Positions 1 to 9,104 of a stretch of 29,672 nucleotides of DNA are shown here, one piece after another. Each line of letters starts with the position of its first letter. Position 1 is the stretch's first letter. The translations under genes and the position numbers were made by a program. The stretch is from the NCBI GenBank assembly GCA_033557675.1, contig JAWQRM010000126.1, positions 1 through 29,672 on the forward strand, given 5' to 3'. Source of the DNA: Coptodactyla brooksi. Lineage: Eukaryota > Arthropoda > Insecta > Coleoptera > Scarabaeidae. The notes under the pieces are model-generated. The model made no database searches, was not told the origin of the DNA, and saw only the letters and a list, made by a program, of their open reading frames with translations.

Positions 1-1511
1 CTTAGAGCTTGTCAGCTTCAAATCAATAGTTACAACATTTCTCCAAGAAACTTTGAACGAGGGAGTTTTGTTTCTTAATTTTTTAACGGTTTCGTTTGGT
101 TCTTGGATTTTTCGACTTTTAGATTGTTGTTTCGGTCTTTCATTCATAGGTGGCGCCGCTTCTATAATTTAGAACTTTGGATTTTATTTTTAATTGGAAA
201 ATTTTTGGTACTCACTGTTCCTGCGCTTTTGTTTTTTTTTCAGATTCCTCCTTGTCGTTTTCGCTTTTGCTGTCAAGTCTTTTGCTGTCAAGGGAGTAGA
301 CGTCGCTTTATTATTAATTTCGGCCCAATATGTGGGTAAATTTGATATCTACGTTGGAATTTATGGACAAAAGCTTCGACGTGTGTTCGGGTGTCCATTA
401 CAGGCTGGTTTAATCCTATCCCATCACCGATTCCGATTGTCATTACCATTAGAGCTGAACATGGGGAGAAACAACACATCCACGTATATCATATTTCCTT
501 CGAAAATCATCAATTGGGGACTTGACAACTTCTTGACCAGAGGTTGTCCGGAAGCGTCTGTTTGGTTAGGGTCGCTATTCGAGAGTGTAGCTGTTTCCCG
601 TCTGACGAGGGGTTACATGGTCTGCCGGAGAGCCGTCCGAGGAGGTGCTGGACGAGAATGCTTACGTTATTTCAATTTCATATTGTTATACTTGCTTGCC
701 ACCGTAGTTTTGACACAACCTGCAAACAGATACACTGTATATTTTGTACAATACCGGTGTGTACGTACTATAGCTTATTCAAGACCTGTGATAGTAATTT
801 CAGGCCATATCTACTTACGAACTCTATAAAGGGATAGGTTCACTTATAATTCTTTTTTTTAACTGTCAGATTGTATGTACACAATACAGGTCACAATATT
901 GCCTACTGTTTTGGTCTTTTTGTGTACCAGAACAACAATAAATACATTTTGTTTCATTTTCACGTATGTTTATATCTTAATTACGTTTGTAGCATTACAG
1001 AAAACTATCATTTGCAAGCGTACTAAGTTGCCTACCATATGTGTTGACCTTACTGTTAAATTTATTAATTCTTTTTTTGTTTCTTATTAATAAAAGATTA
1101 TTATTATATATTCATTCTTCGTCAGCGTGAAACAAATAAAACTCCGGGCTGTCGTTAGTTCAATTTTATTTTTACTGTTTTATGTTGAGGCGATACAAGA
1201 GGCCTAAGAGTTTAAATTCCAAGAAAAATACTTTTGCGATGGTTTGGAAAGGTAAGAACGTAACATGCATATTCAGTTTGTAAATAAATTGCAAATGTAT
1301 TACAATAGGCGAAACTTTATCCCATACAATTCGGTATTCCTCAAGGGAATGTTCTGGAGCTCCTTTTGTATCTCTCGATTTAGCTACGCACCACAGGGTT
1401 GCTATGTAGCCCCCACAAGTCCTCCAGTAAGACTGAACAATCAAGAAATTCCACAACGTCTAGACGCCAAATAACATTTTCTGCGTAAGAAAAAGTACTT
1501 CTATTCTATGT
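1..1511. other. No recognisable gene (5' unassigned block)
   Basis: I see no protein family, RNA gene or repeat that I can name here. The longest open frame (194-829, plus strand, 211 codons) has no recognisable domain, is rich in Phe, Leu and Arg, and overlaps frames on both strands, as chance frames do. AATAAA hexamers near 935 and 1090 could be poly(A) signals, but AT-rich DNA yields these by chance. A distal 3' UTR of a neighbouring gene is possible and cannot be shown from sequence alone. Confidence 0.5.
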
Positions 1512-1537
1512 ATACAAATCTATACATAGATTTGTAT
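1512..1537. repeat. Perfect 12-bp palindrome
   Basis: ATACAAATCTAT (1512-1523) is followed after two bases (AC) by its exact reverse complement (1526-1537). No flanking element is recognisable. It may be the relic of a short inverted-repeat transposon, or chance in AT-rich DNA. Confidence 0.7.
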
Positions 1538-2769
1538 TTATATACTTTATAAGATACTTTTTGTTTTGTGTTTATTGTGGTTTTATCACATTATTAGTGA
1601 AATTAATATCCGGTCCAGGGGCCAAGCCTCATGTAATCGAATATCAAATACTTGAAATAAACGAGCCGCTGTGCGACTCATTTCCAGGTATCTGTTACAC
1701 CTGACGTGACTTTCTCTTACCTTGTCCCTGGTTTAAGGTCGATAGTATAATAAAACGCGATAGTTTTTTCAATAAAACGCAGTCCTTAATGGGTTGACCA
1801 ATAGATCTTTCTCTTTATATCTAGCTCACGTTATTTAAAGCTTTTATTTTTTTTATTTTTATTTATAAGCCGTAACCACATCTCCGATTTGTTTTGATTT
1901 TTAATATTAGGTGGCAGTATTTCACTATTAACGTTACGCGCCCGCCGCACCATAAAACGTACACAAAGTGTACAACGGCCCAGACAGAAATAGCACAATT
2001 CAAATATCCGACGATAAACCCTAATTAAAACGTGGCCAGCCATAAACCATCCATCCAGCGCGCGGTTACAGCGGGTCGTATTTTTTCGCGGCATTCTGCG
2101 ATTTGAATTTATGCCCGTTGTAAAATTTTACCGCCCATTCGTCCTCAGTTGTGCCGCTCGTGTGGCGTGTATCGTACGGCTTCCGGATTCAAAACCTTCC
2201 TATCTTCCTTAAGGAAGACCTTATCTGCACAACCGTCGGAGTTTTTGGCGTCAAAATGTAATTTTATCAAACTTTATGACGCGTCCTGTTGATCCTCCAT
2301 TTTACTCCTATCTACCACCTCATAGATGGCAGCAGGGATGAAAAGTTGTGACTTAAAATGTCAACTCTACTGAGCTACAAGTTATAGTATAAATATTAGC
2401 ATTAGCGCCATTTAGCTAACAGTAGAAACAAAAGTAAAAAGAGAAAGTTAATACTATTCCAGTTTCCAGGAATGTTTTAGTAAACTGTCCACCCGAAGCA
2501 ATTCTTTTTTTATTGTTCATTATTTCTTAAGTTAATATGAACACACTAAATGTAAACAAGAAAACTACACAACAATCATAAACCTTTTTTGTGAAAGTCA
2601 AACTAATAAGTGAATTATCGCTCATTAGTTTTCCTTTTGGTAGCTTGTGGTTTTCTTTTGTTTTGTGGAAGCTTAGTAACTTTGCATGCAAAACAACTTA
2701 TCTTTTGCTTGTTTACGTATTTTGACATTTATTTTGTTAGACATTACCTCAAGGGCAATTTTTATTTTG
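1538..2769. other. No recognisable gene
   Basis: Only short frames without recognisable domains are present. The block 1920-2300 is less AT-rich than its surroundings and contains the 12-bp palindrome TTCCTTAAGGAA near 2204. Nothing supports a gene call. Confidence 0.5.
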
Positions 2770-2814
2770 GAACGTAGCCTTTGCTACGTTCAGGTAGAGA
2801 CCGACATCTGTCGG
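2770..2814. repeat. Two tandem perfect hairpins
   Basis: GAACGTAGC (2770-2778) pairs with GCTACGTTC (2783-2791) across a four-base loop CTTT. Nine bases later CCGACA (2801-2806) pairs with TGTCGG (2809-2814) across TC. Two GC-containing perfect stems in a row are unusual in this AT-rich region and suggest a structured RNA or the end of a mobile element. I do not recognise the family. Confidence 0.6.
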
Positions 2815-3589
2815 CATCACGGCTAAACTTCTTACAGGAATCAAGTTTAAAGAAAGGTTTTTTTTCATTAAAATTGTTATTTGTAACTTACTTTGATTGC
2901 ATACACTTTGTTAATATATGCGAGTTGTTTCTCTTGGACGGAGGTATTTTCTTTGAATTCCGCAATGTCTGGTTTTCGTCGTTTAGGTGGATTGACAGGG
3001 TTGTCTAGTTAACGAGAACGTGGCGCCTATTTCCCATCTTTTAAAACCCGCCCCTTCTTCGATGAGTGGGTCGAGCCCGGTGTCACTCTATGCTGTTCAA
3101 GGCTTGTCGTCCTCCAAGGAGAGGAGACCTTAGTGTTTGTGTCTAGGTGGAGGATTGGGCATTCCGGCTCTTCTACCGAAGGTGCGCCACAGCTGATAAA
3201 GACTTATCTAGTGGAATCATGAAGGTGATAGAAAGATGACAAAAAAACATAAACAACCTCATAGTTTCCTTGCCATTCTTGTTAATCTCACGTCCTAATT
3301 TAAAATTATTCGCCGTCAGTCAAATATCAATTTGACATGTAATTTCTTTAATTCTATTATTTTATTTCTTCTTAAATAACTCCTGAAATGACCGCGTAAA
3401 TCACCCAAGACTGCATTAACGTCCTCCGCATACTGGATGTTTGATTGAGCGAAAAGACCCCGTTTTCATTTGTACGGTTTTCAGCAGGATACCCCCCTAT
3501 ACATTACCATTTTACGTTCTCCGATGTATTATTTATTAGGGTCGTGGACGTCATACCGGAAGTTGAATCTCTTACCGCGCGACCATCCA
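2815..3589. other. Unassigned, moderately GC-rich block
   Basis: The part from about 3000 to 3240 is richer in G and C and contains short frames in several phases, as a degraded transposon coding region might. I could not match any frame to a family. The rest is AT-rich and featureless. Confidence 0.4.
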
Positions 3590-3657
3590 TTTGCTCAGTT
3601 GGCAGTCTGGCCAGGGCCATAACTCACTTCTTCGGGCGGTCCCGGGTCCAGTTTCCT
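3590..3657 (+). repeat. tRNA-like (SINE-like) stretch with A- and B-box resemblance
   Basis: TTTGCTCAGTTGG (3590-3602) resembles an RNA polymerase III A box (TRGCNNAGYNGG). GGGTCCAGTTTCC (3645-3657) loosely resembles a B box (GGTTCGANNCC) at roughly tRNA-like spacing. There is no cloverleaf that I can fold, so this is at best a decayed tRNA-derived SINE. It lies in a GC-richer patch (3540-3740) that is otherwise unassigned. Confidence 0.3.
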
Positions 3658-3915
3658 CTGGGACACTTCACTACCGCGACCGGTGACTTTAAATCGCCCC
3701 CGCTAAGATTTAAAGCAACCCCCAAGTGGACGTTCTTACGCTTCCTTTTGTACGCTTCGAGATGCAGAGAATAATGGATGATCGCATCGACCTCTTCCCC
3801 GTGCATTTTCAAAACTACCGGAGCAGCTAAAGCTTTAACCATAAATGTAAAAAGGTCATTAATTTTGAAGGATATTCACATCGTTTCAAAAATGTTCGTA
3901 TCCTTTCAAAAACTG

Positions 3916-4085
3916 GGATGTCCCAGCACGATTTCCCCGCTCGGATATGTCGGAATTGGTTGCAGGAGAAAAACTGTCGTATAAGCTGGGCAAATAGTTT
4001 GCTCACCCTAAAGTTTGATAGCTTCTCATTTATTCCTTTCATGCGACTATAAAATATTTGTGGTTTTATAACAAAATTTACGAAA
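3916..4085 (+). mobile_element. Copy A of a short TIR element (MITE-like)
   Basis: The left end GATGTCCCAGCACGATTTCC, followed by CTCGGATATGTCGGAATTGG and then ACTGTCGTATAAGC, matches the ends of the elements at 21381 and 22792. The right part (CTCATTTATTCCTTTCATGCG, near 4025) matches the right part of the 22792-24378 copy. This copy keeps the sequence CTGTCGTATA intact, which is the site where the 22792 copy carries a hAT insertion, so it serves as an uninterrupted reference. The right terminal repeat is not clearly preserved. Confidence 0.65.
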
Positions 4086-4876
4086 TGAATCAATAAGTGC
4101 ACTATACACGCGTGCGTGGTGTCGTTCCGTGTTTATCCTGTGATTGGAGCGTTGCAATGATTGCGGGTGTACTGACCTACAGCACACCTTTCCACTTTTT
4201 TGAAAAAAAAAATAGCATTGCTATGCTTAGTTTTTGCGTAACCTACTTATTCCAAAAAACGTTTTACAATATTTTTTTAACATATCGCCTATCTATAATA
4301 CTAATCTTTCCTTATATCTATATAAAGTGTTAGTCTATTCTTATGTACTACACTTTGTTTATTTTTTATTTTAACCGTCATATTCGGCGAATTGTCACTA
4401 ATCACTTTGTATGGCCATATAAGGCCATATATGTATAGGATTTTTATATATAAATAAAAGTTCCATCTTGTTCGGACCTTCACTTTTTCTTAACACTTTG
4501 TCATTAAACTTAAAGGTTCCTTTGTAATCGAAATTTTAACTCGACTGAGTAACCATTGAAATTATACATTGACTGTACTACATTTGTTATAATACTTGGC
4601 AATTGACTTCTTTTTTCGAACACAAGTTCGTATGGAGTGTACTTGGTTTTTGTGTGTACCGTGTTATTGAAAGAAAAACACCAAAAAGAAAGAGATGTTT
4701 ATTTGTGTTTTCTAATGCAGCTAACGTTCGTTGATGATATGCAAATATCAGTTGACGCTATGTACATCGCCTCGATAGTCGGTACTAGGTTACTCGGTTA
4801 GACACATGCTGTTCTGTAGTTTTTTAAATCTTATTTGGCAATCTTATGTAACAACAACCAAAGACGAACTACACTT
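4086..4876. other. No recognisable gene
   Basis: This is AT-rich sequence without a supported frame. It contains a hairpin TATGGCC/GGCCATA around 4410-4430 whose centre reads CCATATAAGG (4415-4424), an exact CArG-box string. Nothing else is assignable. Confidence 0.5.
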
Positions 4877-4988
4877 GCTTCCTTATTCCAATCTTCCAAA
4901 CGCGAACTCCAGTAAAACCTTCCAGGCCGCTCCGCTACAGTGGAGAAGGGGGGCTCAAAATAACTAAAGGACGCTATGAATTTTATTA
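4877..4988 (-). repeat. Dispersed repeat, copy 1
   Basis: The reverse complement matches 28581-28706. The best-conserved block is the identical 16-mer CTTCTCCACTGTAGCG (minus strand, 4933-4948). It is preceded by AAAATTC and a GAGCCC block, and followed by GGCCTGG, GGAGTTCG and TTGGAAGAT. No coding capacity is visible. The family is unknown to me; a non-autonomous element end or an untranslated repeat is likely. Confidence 0.65.
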
Positions 4989-5754
4989 GTGCAAAATGTG
5001 CTAAGTAATGTAAAAAAAACTCAAATCGTTTCAGATTTTCCTTGTTCTCGTCGAGTGATTTTAACGTTTTCCTCTTTTCTCTTCTCCGCTTTTCTTAAGC
5101 CTACGTAAAACGCCACTGTCTCGACTATAGGGCCCTTCAAGGGCCCGACTGACGTCGATTGTTTTCTTCTTTCTTTTGTTCGAGGCGCCCTCTTTTCTCT
5201 CCCAAACTACTCGACTTCGTGTCGCGGGGAATTTTTAAACTTATCCTGCGGGTAGCCCACGTGACGCGGAGCCCGGGATGTAAGGCCCTAAGTCCTCCTT
5301 CGACGTTAAGTCCCTTTATTAATAGAGGAGGTCCAGCGAGGGACGGAGGTCTATTAAAAAAGGAGGGGGTTTTAAACGCGAAGACGGAAGAGGCAGAAAA
5401 AATATCCGTGGGAAGTTTTTAAGGGATAAGTGGGCGGGGGCTGGGAATGGGGCGGTAGTCGATTATAATCTTTCTCGAGGAGGTCATAGCACGTAATTGT
5501 GAACTGCGTTTAAGGGCCGGAAGGAAAATTGGTTTTTTACTTTGGCGATCTTGGGTTTAATTCGTTTTTAGTCCGAAATTCTGTTAAGCCATTAAACGAA
5601 ATGCGAAAGAATTTAAATCCGGTAGTAAATGTTTGTAGATAGATTATATAGATTAATAGATTTAAAAAAATGCGGACACCTACGGGATTTCGATAATATC
5701 AAAATTAGATTTATTCTTCGGGGAAAAATACCCGATAAAATTTAATTATAATAA
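4989..5754. other. Unassigned; GC-rich 5100-5470, possibly degraded PLE upstream sequence
   Basis: The GC-rich part includes a 17-nt palindrome GGGCCCTTCAAGGGCCC (near 5130) and GC boxes near 5430 (GGGCGGGG). The plus-strand frame 5159-5422 has no domain I recognise. Because a PLE 3' end follows at 5755, part of this could be decayed PLE sequence, but no reverse-transcriptase motif is readable. Confidence 0.35.
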
Positions 5755-6068
5755 CATAAGGGTAATCCTAAAGATAAAATAGATATGTTGGAAAAAAGTG
5801 GAATATATATAGAAGGCCAGTCAAAACAAGGTTCAAAGAGCACATGGCTCACTTAAAATATGGTCGTACCGAAAAATCTAGCGTAGCCGAACATGCCTTC
5901 AACAGCAACCACAGGATAAGTGTAGAAAATGTAAAACTGCTTAGAAATGTATCCAACAATAAGTTGCTGGATGCATTTGAAAGCATAGAAATTGTTAAAT
6001 GTAGGGATAGGCTTAATAAAGACAAAGGGCCAATACCGATTAGCCCTTTGTATAGTTTGATAGACTAG
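5755..6068 (+). pseudogene. Penelope-like element GIY-YIG endonuclease C-terminal remnant
   Basis: PLE proteins join a reverse transcriptase to a C-terminal GIY-YIG endonuclease that nicks target DNA. Here the frame opening near 5755 reads KIDMLEKSGIY, placing the GIY motif at 5800-5808. A deletion then removes the YIG segment, a one-base shift follows, and the frame resumes at 5829 as RFKEHMAHLKYGRTEKSSVA, then EHAFNSNH and ESIEIVK, ending at the stop 6066-6068. The order R..EH, AEH, NH, E matches the C-terminal half of PLE endonucleases. No reverse-transcriptase part is recognisable upstream. The internal deletion and frameshift make it a dead copy. A PLE-type pseudo-LTR with a promoter-like block and hammerhead-like motif follows directly, which supports the assignment. 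Confidence 0.8.
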
Positions 6069-6317
6069 GTTTAATAGATTTAGAGGAAACGCTGGACGGG
6101 TAGCGGTTGTAAAGGGTAGGGCCAGGGGCTCTGTATCCTTAGGCTAGATAACATGTGGGCGGGAAACACTGTACGGATGAACTTGTGTGGGCGGGCGGTG
6201 GGGATAAGGTGGGGAGGCGCTTGGTCTCCTATTGGTTGTGAGGGGCCAATTGAGAGTCAATTAGGCGTCGTCTCTTAGTATATATAGCGTCTTGTGTCAG
6301 CTAGTGGTTTGTCTTTC
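6069..6317 (+). promoter_or_regulatory. PLE pseudo-LTR promoter-like block
   Basis: Downstream of the endonuclease stop there are GC boxes (GTGGGCGGG near 6156 and again near 6188), an inverted CCAAT (ATTGG, near 6232), a CCAAT (near 6246), and a TATA string TATATATA (6279-6286). The hammerhead-like motif starts about 40 nt beyond the TATA string. PLEs repeat their 3' region at the 5' end, so a promoter placed here would sit correctly upstream in an intact element. Activity is inferred from motifs only. Confidence 0.5.
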
Positions 6318-6320
6318 ATC

Positions 6321-6363
6321 GCTCCTGACGATGCTAACTTGGTTAGCGAAACGTGAGTCGAAC
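6321..6363 (+). ncRNA. Hammerhead-like ribozyme motif of a PLE
   Basis: The motif has CTGACGA (6325-6331, CUGANGA box), one extra T, a perfect six-bp stem II GCTAAC/GTTAGC (6333-6338 and 6342-6347) with loop TTG, then GAAA (6348-6351), a minimal two-bp stem III (AC/GT around GTGA) and GTC (6357-6359) as the predicted cleavage triplet. Stem I pairs weakly (GCTC against GAAC, three of four). PLEs are known to carry hammerhead ribozymes with very short stem III in their pseudo-LTRs. The extra base before stem II departs from the canonical fold, so cleavage activity is uncertain. Confidence 0.6.
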
Positions 6364-6375
6364 ATCCTCTATACA

Positions 6376-7069
6376 AATTTTGGCACAACTTAAGTTCACA
6401 ACAATGAATTTTTATTCTTATATGTATGTATGCGTTTATTAATTTTTATTTTGAATACAGTTTATTTAGTATTATTCTCTAAGATATATATAAGACAATA
6501 ACAACTTCAGTAAAATAAGACATTATTTAGTTCCCTTAACCCAATAAGTAACTTTTAGAAATGCTGAAAAATAGCTTTAATACGTCCCTGGCTAATTTCT
6601 ACGTTACGGAACTTCTGACTTGAACGTTGCGAACATTTCTGACCTGCCGATCTCTTCGTTTACTCCGCAGAGATGGGAAAGCTGTGCGAAATATTTAGAT
6701 TCTTTAATTCGCTTCCACAATTCATATAATAAATTCTGTGCGATTTTAATGCAGTCACAACATATAAAAATAACTAGGAATTCTCTGGAACTGAATCGCG
6801 TTACCGTATGATAGGCGTTCATGAGATATTGACACTGAACAGAAGTGCGATTATTACCCGAATAAACGAAAAAATCATAAATATAAAATTTCTATTATGT
6901 CCCAGGTAGAGCAATTTCCAATAGAAAATAAAAAACAGAAAAGCACAAGAAAGAAAATTGTAAAAATGAGCATTCGTTCGGAACTGGCCAAAAACGGGCA
7001 CTTTTGTGCTTTGATCGCGAGCTGCAGCTAAACGGCGCATGAAAGAAAACTTTAGTTTTTCATATGAGA
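6376..7069. other. No recognisable gene
   Basis: This is AT-rich sequence. Overlapping frames on both strands at 6604-6822 and the minus frame at 6819-7175 have no recognisable domain and mirror each other as antisense shadows do. Confidence 0.5.
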
Positions 7070-7453
7070 TTAAGGGGGTCGTCATGTCTAGTTTGAAAAG
7101 TCGAAAAAATCGATTTTTAGATTTTTGCATATTTTTGAAGTACGCGATTTCAAGAATGTTTGCTGAAAATTTCATGTCAATTGAACGAAAATTAACGAAG
7201 TGGCAGCGGCTGCGTACTTAGAGTCGGCTGTTTCTACTAGCGTCGTAGACATGAGAAAATTGATGCTTTGGAGGTGACATTGACAGCAGAATACTCACTT
7301 TATGGCATTCTGTGTAAGTTAAAAAAATTAAATTATACTCTACTGATGACTAACCCGCAACATTTAAACGCGTTTTTCTCGAAATTGCATTTTTCGGAAA
7401 AGTCCCGTACGGTGTACACGATATCCTGAGAACCGTTAAAGTAATCGACCTAA
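7070..7453 (+). repeat. Probable non-autonomous DNA transposon fragment
   Basis: The block begins TTAAGGGGGTCGTCATG and has the A/T-run style typical of insect non-autonomous DNA transposons, with patches such as AAAAAATCGATTTTT. TTAA at the edge could be a TTAA target site as used by Kolobok and piggyBac elements. I find no matching opposite end in the window, so superfamily and length stay open. Confidence 0.3.
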
Positions 7454-7656
7454 AATCTTCTCGTGCTTATTCTGTGTATCAAGGACTTGTTCGTGAACGA
7501 AGGGTTTTTTTTATTTGACTGAAAACTTTTTTTATTGAAAAGAAATAAAAAGGCCGCCGTTTTATCAAAAATTATTTTTTCAAAAAATCTTTCGTTCACG
7601 AACAAGATATATCATATACAGAATCCTTTTGCATGTTGATATAAGATGATTTGGCT
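7454..7656. repeat. Fold-back (MITE-like) inverted repeat
   Basis: CTTGTTCGTGAACGAA (7486-7501) is exactly inverted at 7591-7606. Similarity continues outward (TTCTGTGTAT at 7470-7479 against ATATACAGAA at 7613-7622) and inward (poly-T against poly-A next to the core). The arms are roughly 60-70 bp with about 90 bp between the cores. The core arm is itself nearly palindromic (TTCGT GA ACGAA). No coding sequence is present. Confidence 0.7.
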
Positions 7657-7726
7657 TGGAGCTATCCTCCAAGTTAGCATCATCAGGAGCGATGAAAGAC
7701 ATGTCTTTCATAGCTTCTGATGATGC
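7657..7726. repeat. Head-to-head PLE hammerhead 5' halves forming a 50-nt palindrome
   Basis: A small hairpin CTTGGAG/CTCCAAG (about 7660-7675) leads into a near-perfect palindrome at 7677-7726 centred on ACA|TGT (two mismatched pairs over 25-nt arms). Each arm contains TGTCTTTCAT followed by a CTGATGATGC box, the sequence that precedes the hammerhead-like motif at 6310-6333. The minus-strand half is truncated just after the stem II loop (CTAACTTGG) and the plus-strand half just after the first stem II strand, so neither can fold a full ribozyme. Confidence 0.75.
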
Positions 7727-7775
7727 TACCCAATGATGATTTACCCAATCTCCTCCAACCCTCCTGATGATTTAC

Positions 7776-9104
7776 TCAATCTGGTATGTTAATGTGAAGA
7801 ATGTCATGAAATCTTTGACTAAAGTCAGAGTGTAGAGATGTTAAGTGTCGACAGTAAGCCAGCAAATCTTTATCAGTTTTCTGTAATTTCGCCAGATTTG
7901 GAAACTGAGAACATTCTCCTCTCCCCAAATTCCGTTTGTATAACAAAAGTTTCGTAACAAATACGGATATTACACTTTTAGTTTTGATAAAATTTAGTTG
8001 ATCACCTTGTAACTTCAAATTTATTTAATTAAATTTGGCGAATAAGTCAGTCAAATAAGCTATGTCGTTTTTGGAATTAATTAGATTAAGTCGTAAATTA
8101 TTGTCTTTGCTTTCTAAGAATTGTAATACTGAATCAAACAGTCCGTAAAATCTATCCAAACATGCACCTTTAGACAACAATCGAACTTCCGTATTAAGCA
8201 GTAAACGAGAGTATTCTTCATCATTTTCGCAAAGTTGGAAAATGATAAATGATAATCTGGAATTCAAGCTAATACTTTTGATCGTATTAACGGCTTTAAT
8301 GACATAATTTAATAAGGCATGTAAGCGTTCATTAAGATTTTTGGCGACCAAATGTTGTCCTATCGTTACTGAAGCACCATCGGTAGCAACAGAAAGGATG
8401 TTACTTAATTGTATATCTTTTTCGTCGAAAAATATTTTACTGTATTAAAAATTGTTTCACCTTTTGCATTTGTTTCCAAAAATTTGGAGAATAACAGTTC
8501 TTGGTAAATTATTTCGTTTTTTACAAATCTTACGTAAGCCAAAATAAAGTTTCATTTCCTTGCAAAGTTGACTCGTCAAGCTTCATAGAGAATTGAGTTG
8601 TTTTTAAACAATCATTTAAACATAAAGAATTTTCAACGTCCCGTGCCATTTCGTCCATTTTTCTTTATACTCTATTATTACTCAGTGGAATTCTTTTTAT
8701 AATATCGAAAGTTGGTTTATTATCATTGTGTGTATTACTTCACTTACAGCCGGTAGAATGAGATTTTCACCGACTTTCCGGATTTAGCAATTAGTAAAGA
8801 AATATTATAAGAAGCACGAAGTCCATCGCCGTCTCGTCCAGATGATGTCGCAAACAGTTGTTGTAATGAAGGAGTTTTCAAATATTTTTTTAGCCGCCAC
8901 AAAAAAGGATAAATCTTTATCTTTTTTCTCACTATGGACTTTTGTCAAATGTTATTTAAGTTTTGATGGTTTTATGGAGTTGTTTGACAACGTTTTACTA
9001 CAAAGGAGGCACATTGGTAACGTATTGTTTGTTGGTAATTGAATAAAGCCATATTTTAAATATTCAACATTGTACTGTCTACATTTTTTCTTCGACTCGC
9101 TCAT
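7776..9104 (-). pseudogene. ZBED5-like hAT transposase, broken and C-terminally truncated
   Basis: hAT transposases of the ZBED5/SCAND3 type have an N-terminal BED zinc finger and an RNase-H-like catalytic core. On the minus strand a start at 9104-9102 reads MSESKKKCRQYNVEYLKYGF. A BED finger follows with CLLC (from about 9011) and HLTKVH, with an in-frame stop just before the HLTKVH. Then come GDGLRASYNISLLIAKSGK, GENLILPAVSEVIHTM (another frame), KMDEMARDVENSLC, FSMKLDESTLQGNE, NERLHALLNYVIKAVN (from 8351), LLLNTEVRLLSKG and AYLTDLFAKFN. The frame shifts again at about 8020 to LQGDQLNFIKTK and ends HINIPD* at 7776. The C-terminal dimerisation domain is missing, and PLE debris starts about 50 bp beyond the break. 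Several frameshifts and stops make it non-functional. A second copy lies at 10262-10672. Confidence 0.85.

Noticed and set aside
194..829. 211-codon plus-strand open frame
   Set aside because: It is the second-longest frame in the window but shows no domain, no signal beyond Phe/Leu-rich composition, and overlapping frames on both strands. There is no splice or promoter support that I can see.
6604..6822. Mirror-image frames on both strands as a gene pair
   Set aside because: Both frames are short, lack domains, and their mutual openness is explained by codon complementarity in AT-rich DNA.
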